Source: Prevotella sp.
GTDB lineage: Bacteria; Bacteroidota; Bacteroidia; Bacteroidales; Bacteroidaceae
DNA: 41,487 nt
Assembly: GCA_022783515.1 (NCBI GenBank)
Contig: JALEWR010000097.1
Coordinates: 1-41,487 of the forward strand
Reading direction: 5' to 3'
Position 1 is the stretch's first letter; each line of letters starts with the position of its first letter. Under the pieces are notes generated by a model. That model worked only from the letters and a program-made list of their open reading frames with translations, did no database searches and had not been told where the DNA came from. Position numbers and translations under genes: made by a program. Shown piece after piece: positions 18,393 through 26,726 of the stretch.

Positions 18393-18432
18393 GCACCCCA
18401 AAAGTTAGGCAAAAACTTTTGGGGTGCTTTTT
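18393..18432 (+). terminator. Perfect 14-bp hairpin with short T tract (operon terminator or IS-end-derived palindrome)
   Basis: GCACCCCAAAAGTT-aggcaaa-AACTTTTGGGGTGC-TTTTT. Confidence 0.75.
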
Positions 18433-18617
18433 ATGAACTAAAGTTATGACCAGCTACTCCTTATTGTACAACGGCTCGTTTCTAAGCAACTACACATAAA
18501 CAACAAAACCATGAATACGCCAGTTCGGGCTAAGAAACGTGGTTAAAAGATTCGCAAACATCGCAGTCGCGATGGCAAGATAAGGCAGAAGAAATTACCG
18601 TATAATAATGGAAGACT

Positions 18618-18848
18618 TGTTGTGAATTGTTGTGTGTGTCGTTGCTTACAAAACAATCCGTGGCTAACTCCTTCTGCGAGTTTTTTCATCACGACTGCGA
18701 TGTTTGCGTGTTCTTTCTACTCTGTTTGGTGTAATTTTTTCTGCGACTTCTGCGTTATCTGCGAGAGCTTTATCTAAGTTAATATTCCGAACTCGCGTAA
18801 TTAATACTTAAAATTTAAAAGCAACGACACACACAACTATTCACAACA
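18618..18848 (+). mobile_element. MITE-like element, copy 2 (intact, 231 bp, 30-bp TIRs)
   Basis: TGTTGTGAATTGTTGTGTGTGTCGTTGCTT (18618-18647) and reverse complement of 18819-18848 (TGTTGTGAATAGTTGTGTGTGTCGTTGCTT): 29/30 identical. No internal ORF. Shares internal blocks with 8202-8500. Confidence 0.75.
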
Positions 18849-19053
18849 TATCAACTAAACGACCAAACACTAACACTTAATCACTCATACTTAACTAAAA
18901 TCCACCTGATTGTTAAAATTCAAGCGTTCTCCTTGCGTTATTTTCCACGAAGATAGAGTTGGGAGAGAAATAAGCGAGTTTTGAGCGATTGTGCTATTTA
19001 TCTATCAATCAGCAATTTACAAAAGAGAGAAAACAAAAAAGCAAAAGATAGCG

Positions 19054-19207
19054 AGTAAAAGACATAGAATGAGGTTGCAAAAGACATGCTTTGGCAAGGT
19101 AAAAGGATAGCTTTCAGCCTCCAAAAGGATAGCTTTGGCAAGGCGAAAGCATAACTTTGGCACATGAAAAGACATAAAAGCACCCTGCAAAGGGCATTTT
19201 CTTGCCT
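19054..19207. repeat. Tandem array of seven 22-bp degenerate units
   Basis: AGTAAAAGACATAGAATGAGGT / TGCAAAAGACATGCTTTGGCAA / GGTAAAAGGATAGCTTTCAGCC / TCCAAAAGGATAGCTTTGGCAA / GGCGAAAGCATAACTTTGGCAC / ATGAAAAGACATAAAAGCACCC / TGCAAAGGGCATTTTCTTGCCT; no indels between units. Confidence 0.8.
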
Positions 19208-19502
19208 TTCAGGAGATAACAAACAAGATTTTCATCGCTATTTTATCGAAAAACGAAAGGAGTTGTATGAGATTCTTTTTAAGTTAAAACTGTTAATAAA
19301 AAGACAGATAAAAGAGAACAGAAAAGAAACTTGAAGCAGGCTTTTCCGAAAGACTTGATGGCGTCGGATGAAACAGAGCAGTCCTACGCTTCCTATTAGT
19401 CTGAGAGAAAAAAGCAGCCCATTCCCCTCCCGTCTTTCCTTCCCTCCCTCATCATCACTAAAAAAACGCCCGCCACACCCACATTTAAATAAAAACTTTT
19501 CG

Positions 19503-19510
19503 TAACTTTG
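19503..19510 (+). promoter_or_regulatory. -7 promoter element (TAACTTTG) for purH
   Basis: TAnnTTTG match about 52 nt before the ATG at 19562. Confidence 0.55.
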
Positions 19511-19561
19511 TAACTTGATAACAACCCGTTTTTCGGGTTCATATAGTTTACCAAAAAGGTT

Positions 19562-20155
19562 ATGGCAGCAACAAAACAAATCAAGACAGCACTTGTGTCG
19601 GTTTTTCATAAAGACGGACTCGAAGAATTGTTAGCAAAATTGCACGAAGAAGGCGTCACTTTTCTATCTACCGGCGGCACCCAGTCGTTCATCGAATCAT
19701 TGGGCTATGAATGTCAAAAGGTAGAAGATGTAACATCTTATCCTTCCATCTTAGGCGGACGCGTAAAGACCTTACACCCCAAAGTGTTTGGCGGCATCCT
19801 GGCTCGCAGAGAGCATGAGGGCGACCAACAGCAAATGGCAACATATGAAATCCCCGCAATCGATCTCGTCATCGTAGACCTCTATCCCTTTGAACAAACA
19901 GTGGCAAGCGGAGCTTCAGAGGCAGACATCATCGAGAAAATCGATATCGGCGGCATCTCGCTCATTCGTGCAGGAGCCAAAAACTTCAATGATGTGGTGA
20001 TTGTTCCCAGTAAGGCAGAATATGGTATGCTGCTCGACATTCTGAAAAAGAACGGAGCAAAAACCGAATTGGAAGAACGCCGTAACTTTGCCATGCGTGC
20101 CTTTGGTGTAAGTAGTCATTACGACACGGCCATCAACCAATGGTTCGCGAAATAA
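19562..20155 (+). CDS. purH: IMP cyclohydrolase (MGS-like domain of PurH only; no AICAR transformylase domain)
   Basis: IKTALVSVFHKDGLEELL, FLSTGGTQSFIESLG, SYPSILGGRVKTLHPKVFGGILARR, DLVIVDLYPFEQTVASG, IEKIDIGGISLIRAGAKN. ORF ends at 197 aa; full-length PurH is about 500 aa. Confidence 0.9.
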   Translation: MAATKQIKTALVSVFHKDGLEELLAKLHEEGVTFLSTGGTQSFIESLGYECQKVEDVTSYPSILGGRVKTLHPKVFGGILARREHEGDQQQMATYEIPAIDLVIVDLYPFEQTVASGASEADIIEKIDIGGISLIRAGAKNFNDVVIVPSKAEYGMLLDILKKNGAKTELEERRNFAMRAFGVSSHYDTAINQWFAK

Positions 20156-20221
20156 GACAAGAGAGTAACTGCACAAGACAAGCAGAAGACAGCTATTTAT
20201 CAGTTTAAGAATAACAATACG

Positions 20222-20328
20222 GTTGGCGAAAGTTAGCAAGGGAGAAGGGCTGCAAGCGAAATAAGAGCTGTAGCTACAAGGGGGTGCAAGCCCCACCGAC
20301 AAGAACAAGCTTGATAACTTTCGGCAAC
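20222..20328. repeat. Inverted-repeat-bounded intergenic element with internal hairpins
   Basis: Outer arms GTTGGCGAAAGTTAGCAAG / CTTGATAACTTTCGGCAAC (17/19); internal TGTAGCTACA palindrome (20269-20278) and GGGGT-GCAA-GCCCC hairpin. Confidence 0.65.
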
Positions 20329-20345
20329 TCCTAAAAACAAGAATA

Positions 20346-21368
20346 ATGGGATTTTTTTCTTTTATGCAAGAAATTGCAATGGACTTAGGCACAGCCAATA
20401 CCATCATCATCAGCGATGATAAGATTGTGGTGGACGAGCCTTCAGTGGTGGCTTTAGACCGCCGTACCGACAAAATGATTGCCGTGGGCGAAAAGGCGAA
20501 GATGATGTATGAAAAGACTCACGACAATATTCGTACCGTGCGTCCGCTTCGTGATGGTGTGATTGCCGACTTCACCGCCTGCGAACAGATGATGCGCGGA
20601 TTGATTAAGATGGTTCATACAGGCAGTCGCCTGTTCTCACCTTCATTGCGTATGGTCATCGGAGTGCCTTCCGGCAGCACCGAAGTGGAGCTTCGTGCTG
20701 TCCGCGACTCTGCCGAACATGCCGACGGACGCGATGTTTACCTCATCTTTGAGCCTATGGCAGCAGCTATCGGTATTGGTATCGATGTGGAAGCACCCGA
20801 GGGCAACATGATTGTAGACATCGGTGGTGGCAGCACAGAGATTGCTGTGATTTCATTGGGCGGTATCGTTTCCAACAACTCTATCCGTGTTGCAGGAGAC
20901 GACCTCACAGCCGAGATTCAAGAATATATGAGCCGTCAGCACAACGTGAAGGTGAGTGAGCGTATGGCAGAACGCATCAAGATACATGTAGGTTCGGCTC
21001 TGACCGACTTAGGCGACGACGCTCCCGAAGATTATATCGTACATGGTCCTAACCGTATCACTGCCCTGCCTATGGAAGTGCCTGTATGCTATCAAGAGAT
21101 TGCCCACTGTCTGGACAAGACTATCGCAAAGATTGAAAATGCGGTGCTGTCGGCTTTGGAGAATACTCCTCCCGAATTGTATGCCGACATCGTGAGAAAT
21201 GGAATCTATCTCAGTGGTGGTGGTGCCTTGCTTCGCGGTCTCGACCGTCGCCTGCAAGACAAAATCAACATCCCCTTCCACATTGCCGAAGACCCATTGC
21301 ACAGCGTGGCACGCGGTGCAGGCATCGCATTGAAAAACGTAGACCGCTTCTCTTTCCTCATGAGATAA
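20346..21368 (+). CDS. mreB: Rod shape-determining protein MreB
   Basis: MDLGTANTIIISDDKIVVDEPSVVALD, MVIGVPSGSTEVELRAVRDSAEHA, MIVDIGGGSTEIAVISLGGIV, YLSGGGALLRGLD. Confidence 0.97.
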   Translation: MGFFSFMQEIAMDLGTANTIIISDDKIVVDEPSVVALDRRTDKMIAVGEKAKMMYEKTHDNIRTVRPLRDGVIADFTACEQMMRGLIKMVHTGSRLFSPSLRMVIGVPSGSTEVELRAVRDSAEHADGRDVYLIFEPMAAAIGIGIDVEAPEGNMIVDIGGGSTEIAVISLGGIVSNNSIRVAGDDLTAEIQEYMSRQHNVKVSERMAERIKIHVGSALTDLGDDAPEDYIVHGPNRITALPMEVPVCYQEIAHCLDKTIAKIENAVLSALENTPPELYADIVRNGIYLSGGGALLRGLDRRLQDKINIPFHIAEDPLHSVARGAGIALKNVDRFSFLMR

Positions 21369-21372
21369 CACT

Positions 21373-22230
21373 ATGCGGAACCTCATAGCTTTCCTGGCTA
21401 AGTACAACCATTGGTTTGTATTCGTTCTGCTCGAAGTGGTGAGTATGGTATTGTTGTTTCAATTCAACAACTACCAAGGCAGCGTATGGTTCACATCAGC
21501 CAATACCGTGACCGGCAAAGTGTATGAATGGAACTCGGCAGTCGAGTCGTTTTTCTCGCTGACGAAGGTCAACCAAGAACTCACCCAACGCAATCTCTAC
21601 CTCGAACAGCAGGTGGCAAAGATGCAAGAGTCGATGGCAAAGAAGACGCAAGACATCAACTATGCTCATAAATTGCAGATGGAGGTGCTGTCGGGTTTCA
21701 AGGTTTATCCGGCCAAGGTTATCAGCAACAGTTTGGATAAGCTCGATAACCTTATCACCATCGATAAAGGTTCTGCCGACGGAATACGCAAAGACATGGG
21801 TGTGGCATGCGGAAATGGCGTGGTGGGTGTGGTATATATGGTATCGCCCCACTACTCTATCGTTATTCCCATACTCAATGCACGTTCGCATATCAGCTGT
21901 ATGATACGCGGAAGGGGTTATTTCGGCTATCTGAAATGGCCCGGCGGAGACCCCACCATTGCGTATGTCGACGACATACCTCGCCACGCCCGCTTCAAGA
22001 CAGGCATGAGCATAGTTACCAGCGGTTATTCTTCAATCTTCCCGCCGGGTATCATGGTGGGTAAGATCAAGCGTGTGTACAACTCTCCCAACGGCTATTC
22101 TTATCGTCTGATGGTGGAGCTGGCAACCGACTTTAGCAATCTGCGTGACGTCTGTGTGATTGACAATGCACCCATGGAAGAGCGTTTAGAGATAATGAGA
22201 GCTGTGCAAGACTCACTCAAAACAAGATAA
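21373..22230 (+). CDS. mreC: Rod shape-determining protein MreC
   Basis: N-terminal TM plus coiled coil, LDKLDNLITIDKGSADGIRKDMGVACGNGVVGVV; directly after mreB. Confidence 0.95.
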   Translation: MRNLIAFLAKYNHWFVFVLLEVVSMVLLFQFNNYQGSVWFTSANTVTGKVYEWNSAVESFFSLTKVNQELTQRNLYLEQQVAKMQESMAKKTQDINYAHKLQMEVLSGFKVYPAKVISNSLDKLDNLITIDKGSADGIRKDMGVACGNGVVGVVYMVSPHYSIVIPILNARSHISCMIRGRGYFGYLKWPGGDPTIAYVDDIPRHARFKTGMSIVTSGYSSIFPPGIMVGKIKRVYNSPNGYSYRLMVELATDFSNLRDVCVIDNAPMEERLEIMRAVQDSLKTR

Positions 22231-22248
22231 AAAAGAAGAGAGGAAACA

Positions 22249-22749
22249 ATGTATTTAAGTTGGTTAAGATACCTCGCTGCATTTGCAGCCCTGCTATTGG
22301 CACAGGTGTTAGTGCTCAACCACATTCACCTGTTCAACTGTGCCACACCTCTATTGTATCTTTATATGGTGTTGCTCTTCCCCCGCAACTATCCCAAATG
22401 GGGCAGCTTGCTATGGTGTTTTTGCTTGGGTTTGGGCGTTGACATCTTTTCCAACACCCCGGGAGTGGCCGCGGCGTCGATGACATTAGTGGCTTTGGTA
22501 GTACCCTATTTCTTTGAGCTCTTCCTCCAACGCGAGAGTGCGGAAGACCTGCATCCGTCCATCCCCTCATTAGGCATAGGCAAATATATCCTCTTCACAC
22601 TCGTTATTACTTTATTATATTGCATCACCTTCTATTCGTTAGAAACGTTCTCTTTCTTCAATTGGCAGCAATGGTTGCTCAATATCGGCGGAAGCACATT
22701 GCTGACAAGCATCTTAATCATCGTATTGGATAATCTCAGAGAACGTTAA
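22249..22749 (+). CDS. mreD: Rod shape-determining protein MreD
   Basis: 166 aa polytopic protein between mreC and mrdA; FNCATPLLYLYMVLLFPRNYPKW...GLGVDIFSNTPGVAAASMTLVALV. Confidence 0.9.
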   Translation: MYLSWLRYLAAFAALLLAQVLVLNHIHLFNCATPLLYLYMVLLFPRNYPKWGSLLWCFCLGLGVDIFSNTPGVAAASMTLVALVVPYFFELFLQRESAEDLHPSIPSLGIGKYILFTLVITLLYCITFYSLETFSFFNWQQWLLNIGGSTLLTSILIIVLDNLRER

Positions 22750-22760
22750 AGCAAGTGTAG

Positions 22761-24611
22761 ATGAAAGATTTCGACTTAGAAAAGCGCAGACATGTCATTT
22801 CGGGCATTGCCACAGTTATTGTGGTAATCTATATCATTCGTTTGTTTACGCTTCAGCTTCTCAGCGATGACTATAAGAAAAATGCCGACAGTAACGCTTT
22901 TCTCAAAAAGGTGGAATTTCCCTCGCGTGGTGTTATCACCGACAGAAACGGAAAGCTGATGGTCTATAACCAACCTTCTTACGACATCATGGTCATCATG
23001 AATGAACAGAAAGGCAGAATAGACACCATGGAATTTTGCAAGACTGTGGGTATCACCAAGAAGCAGTTCATCAAACGAATGAACGAGATTAAAGACCGTT
23101 CGATTAATCCCGGTTACTCTCGCTTTACGCAACAGCTGTTTCTTAGTCAGCTTTCGGATAAAGAATTCAGCATTTTTCAAGAGAAGATGTATCGCTTTCC
23201 CGGCTTTTATATCCAAAAGCGAAGCATCCGACAATACCAATATCCCAATGCCGCCCACGTCTTGGGCGATGTGGCAGAGGCATCGAAGGGCGACATAGAA
23301 GAAGACGATTATTACCAGGCAGGCGACTATATCGGCAAGTTGGGCGTGGAAAAAAGCTACGAAAAACAACTTCGAGGCGAGAAGGGAATACAGATTCTTC
23401 TTCGGGATGCACACGGACGTATCAAAGGGAGCTATCAAAACGGAAAGTTAGACCGTCGCCCCGTGGCAGGCAAAGACCTCACCTTGAGTCTGGACATCAA
23501 CCTGCAAGCCTTGGGAGAACGATTGCTTGAGGGCAAGATTGGCAGTATTGTAGCCCTCGAACCCTCCACCGGCGAAGTGCTTTGTATGGTTTCCACACCC
23601 ACCTACGACCCACATTTGATGGTAGGAAAAGAACGCGGCAAGAACCATTTGGAACTGTCTCGAGATGTATGGAAACCGCTCCTCAACCGTTCTATCATGG
23701 GCCAGTATCCTCCGGGGTCGACCTTTAAAACCACTCAAGCTCTCACCTTCCTCACCGAAGGCATCAATACCGTTGGCACTCTGTATCCCTGTCATCATGG
23801 GTTCAACTATCGCGGGCTGCATGTAGGCTGCCATTCACACGCAGCACCCATCGCCCTTGTCAACGCCTTAAGCACGTCGTGCAACAGTTATTTCTGCTGG
23901 GGGCTCTACCAAATGATGTCCAATCGCAACAAATATGCCACCAAACAAGACGCCATGAACACATGGAGAGACTATATGGTGAGCATGGGTTTCGGTTATA
24001 AACTGGGCATCGACCTGCCGGGAGAGAAACGTGGACTGATACCTAACGCGGCCTTTTACGACAAGGCTTATAAGGGGTCGTGGAATGGTCTGACCATTAT
24101 CTCCATCTCCATTGGCCAAGGTGAGGTCAACCTCACCCCTCTACAGATTGCCAATCTCTCGGCAACCATCGCCAACAGAGGCTACTATTATACACCGCAT
24201 GTGGTGAGAAAGGTGAAGGGCGAACCCTTAGACACCGCCTTCACCCGCAGACACTACACCAAGGCTTCACGCCAAGCATACGACTATGTGGTGGCAGGAA
24301 TGCGGTCGGCAGTGGAGAGAGGCACTTGCAGAAGTGCCAACAGTCCACACTATGCCGTATGCGGAAAGACGGGAACGGCACAAAACCGTGGTCAAGACCA
24401 CTCCATCTTTATGGGCTTTGCACCCATGGAAAAGCCCAAGATTGCCATCGCAGTATATGTAGAAAACGGTGGATTTGGAGCCGACTATGCAGTTCCTATC
24501 GGCTCACTTATGATGGAACAATATTTAAAAGGCAAACTTTCAGAACATTCGGAAGCAAGAGCAAAAGACTTCCAACGCAGAAGAATAGGCTATGGCAAGA
24601 ACAACAGATAA
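22761..24611 (+). CDS. mrdA: Penicillin-binding protein 2
   Basis: GRIDT.., GSYQNGKLDRRPVAGKDLTLSLDINLQ, GQYPPGSTFKTTQAL (SxxK), STSCNSYF (SxN), CGKTGTAQN (KTG). Confidence 0.96.
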   Translation: MKDFDLEKRRHVISGIATVIVVIYIIRLFTLQLLSDDYKKNADSNAFLKKVEFPSRGVITDRNGKLMVYNQPSYDIMVIMNEQKGRIDTMEFCKTVGITKKQFIKRMNEIKDRSINPGYSRFTQQLFLSQLSDKEFSIFQEKMYRFPGFYIQKRSIRQYQYPNAAHVLGDVAEASKGDIEEDDYYQAGDYIGKLGVEKSYEKQLRGEKGIQILLRDAHGRIKGSYQNGKLDRRPVAGKDLTLSLDINLQALGERLLEGKIGSIVALEPSTGEVLCMVSTPTYDPHLMVGKERGKNHLELSRDVWKPLLNRSIMGQYPPGSTFKTTQALTFLTEGINTVGTLYPCHHGFNYRGLHVGCHSHAAPIALVNALSTSCNSYFCWGLYQMMSNRNKYATKQDAMNTWRDYMVSMGFGYKLGIDLPGEKRGLIPNAAFYDKAYKGSWNGLTIISISIGQGEVNLTPLQIANLSATIANRGYYYTPHVVRKVKGEPLDTAFTRRHYTKASRQAYDYVVAGMRSAVERGTCRSANSPHYAVCGKTGTAQNRGQDHSIFMGFAPMEKPKIAIAVYVENGGFGADYAVPIGSLMMEQYLKGKLSEHSEARAKDFQRRRIGYGKNNR

Positions 24612-26061
24612 ACAAACCAGCGTATTTGCATCGATAGACTGGTGGACGATAGGCATCTATCTGGCACTTCTCACCTTTGGATGGATCAGCGTATGCGGTG
24701 CCAGCTATACCTATGGCGACACCGACATCTTAAGTCTGGACACACGTTCGGGCATGCAAATCGTGTGGATAGGCACATCGATATGCCTCGGCTTTGTGCT
24801 TTTGATGCTCGACGACCGCTTTTATGACACCTTTGCCTATATCATCTTTGGTGTGCTGCTCTTGCTACTCTTTGCCACCATCTTCAACCCTCACGAAATC
24901 AAAGGTTCGCGTTCGTGGCTCGTAATGGGTCCGTTGCGTCTGCAACCTGCCGAATTTGCCAAGTTTGCCACGGCTCTGGCGGTGGCAAAACTAATGAGTA
25001 CATACGGTTTTTCGATGCAAAATTGGAAACATTTTGCTACGGCCTGTGCCTTTGTTATCCTTCCGATGCTCTTCATCATCGGACAAAAAGAAACGGGATC
25101 GGCATTGGTTTACTCAGCGTTTTTCCTTATGTTCTACCGAGAGGGTATGCCCGGCAGCATCTTGTTTTCAGGTGTTGCCATGGTCATTTATTTCGTTGTG
25201 GGCATTCGTTTTGAAGAGGTGATGCTCTGGCAGACACCCACGTCCATCGGAAAATTTGTCGTCTTGCTCCTCGTTCAGATATTCAGCACGGCAATGGTGC
25301 ATATCTATTGCCAAGACAGAAAAGCGGTGTGGTGGATGACAGTCATTGGTATTACGACCACCATTGCTGCCTTACTCCTCTCGCATTTTGTATATCCATT
25401 CGACGTGGTATGGATTCAGCTTCCTTTGTCTGCCATGATGGTGGGTTTTCTCATCTATCTCTGGTTGGGTAGCCGACTGCTCAATTATTTCTATATCGCT
25501 CTCTTTGCCATCGGTTCTATCATGTTTTTCTATTCGGCCGACTATGTGCTGAACGAGGTAATGGAACCCCACCAGCGAGTGCGTATCAACGTTTTGTTGG
25601 GTTTGGAAGAGGATTTGGCAGGAGCAGGCTATAACGTTCATCAGAGCGAAATAGCCATCGGATCAGGAGGACTGATTGGGAAAGGCTTTCTTAACGGTAC
25701 ACAAACCAAACTAAAATTTGTACCGGAACAAGACACCGACTTTATTTTCTGTACAGTGGGAGAAGAAGAAGGCTTTATCGGAGCAGCCGGTGTATTGTTA
25801 CTTTTCCTGACTCTTATCCTGCGATTGATTCATGTGGCAGAACGCCAAACATTCAAGTTTGGCAGAGTTTACGGCTATTGTGTGGTCAGTATTTTCCTCT
25901 TCCATGTCTTTATCAACGTGGGAATGGTTCTCGGCCTGACACCTGTTATCGGCATCCCCCTACCTTTCTTCAGCTACGGAGGCTCAAGTCTATGGGGCTT
26001 CACCCTGCTCCTCTTTATATTTTTAAGGATAGATGCCGGGCGAAACAAATCAAGAGCATAG
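24592..26061 (+). CDS. rodA: Rod shape-determining SEDS protein RodA
   Basis: GSRSWLVMGPLRLQPAEFAK, QKETGSALVY, EQDTDFIFCTVGEEEGFIGA, TPVIGIPLPFFSYGGSSLWGF; overlaps mrdA by 20 bp. Confidence 0.96.
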   Translation: MARTTDKQTSVFASIDWWTIGIYLALLTFGWISVCGASYTYGDTDILSLDTRSGMQIVWIGTSICLGFVLLMLDDRFYDTFAYIIFGVLLLLLFATIFNPHEIKGSRSWLVMGPLRLQPAEFAKFATALAVAKLMSTYGFSMQNWKHFATACAFVILPMLFIIGQKETGSALVYSAFFLMFYREGMPGSILFSGVAMVIYFVVGIRFEEVMLWQTPTSIGKFVVLLLVQIFSTAMVHIYCQDRKAVWWMTVIGITTTIAALLLSHFVYPFDVVWIQLPLSAMMVGFLIYLWLGSRLLNYFYIALFAIGSIMFFYSADYVLNEVMEPHQRVRINVLLGLEEDLAGAGYNVHQSEIAIGSGGLIGKGFLNGTQTKLKFVPEQDTDFIFCTVGEEEGFIGAAGVLLLFLTLILRLIHVAERQTFKFGRVYGYCVVSIFLFHVFINVGMVLGLTPVIGIPLPFFSYGGSSLWGFTLLLFIFLRIDAGRNKSRA

Positions 26062-26237
26062 GAAAAAGGCAAGACAATGGCAAGCCCGAATGATCGAGAA
26101 AGAAAACTAAAGATTTGTCTTTAAACATTTAGGAGAGTCTATAATGGCATGAGATAAACCAAGGCGTACATAGAGAAAAAAGAAAAATACTACCCGAAAA
26201 GCAAGCTTTCTGCCGCCCACTTCTCCATTTTTCCCTC

Positions 26238-26717
26238 TTAATCTCTGCTCACCCTCACCCCAACATTAGCGATTCCGGGCAAAATCTCACGTTTCATGTC
26301 GTGTCGAATGGTAACAACCAAACTGTCGTTATTGGCTAATTTTACTTTTTTCAGCAAAAAACGATACTGAAAATAGCCCACTCCATTCGCCATCTGCAAG
26401 CCATCGCGAGCATGAAACTTACACGAAAGGGTATCGACCAACACCTGATTAGATGGCAATATCCGCTGATTGACGATGAGCGTCAAGCCTGTAAAGGGAT
26501 ACAAACCATTGATACGCACCCCCACATACTGGCTATACAAACCCTCATCCCTTACTTTCGGCACATGAAAAGTCAGCGTATCTGCCTTTTCCCAACCTGC
26601 CACTGAGGTATGCTCATAACGGTCATATACGGTGGAAACATCACACGAAGCGGTTGTGGTTAACAACATAACCACAACCGCCCATACGATATATATATTC
26701 CTACTTAGGGTTTGCAT
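26238..26717 (-). CDS. gldH: Gliding motility lipoprotein GldH homolog
   Basis: Lipobox LLTTTASC-DVSTVYDRYEHTSVAGWEKADTLTFHVP...; position next to ricT is common in Bacteroidota. Confidence 0.85.
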   Translation of the reverse strand: MQTLSRNIYIVWAVVVMLLTTTASCDVSTVYDRYEHTSVAGWEKADTLTFHVPKVRDEGLYSQYVGVRINGLYPFTGLTLIVNQRILPSNQVLVDTLSCKFHARDGLQMANGVGYFQYRFLLKKVKLANNDSLVVTIRHDMKREILPGIANVGVRVSRD

Positions 26718-26726
26718 TCCAATAAC

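Noticed and set aside
18547-18556. Possible attR: AAAGATTCGC shared with the 5' end of tRNA-Lys (7835-7844)
   Set aside because: Only 10 nt, at the tRNA 5' rather than 3' end, and no integrase in the window; likely chance.
19054-19207. CRISPR array
   Set aside because: Units are contiguous with no spacer/repeat distinction and no cas genes in the window.
18998-19222. 74-aa minus-strand ORF across the 22-bp array
   Set aside because: A 22-bp period shifts reading frame each unit, so the array is not a coding repeat; no start context or homology evident.
20346-26061. mreBCD-mrdA-rodA cluster as a novelty
   Set aside because: Well-known conserved elongasome operon; nothing unusual in order or motifs.
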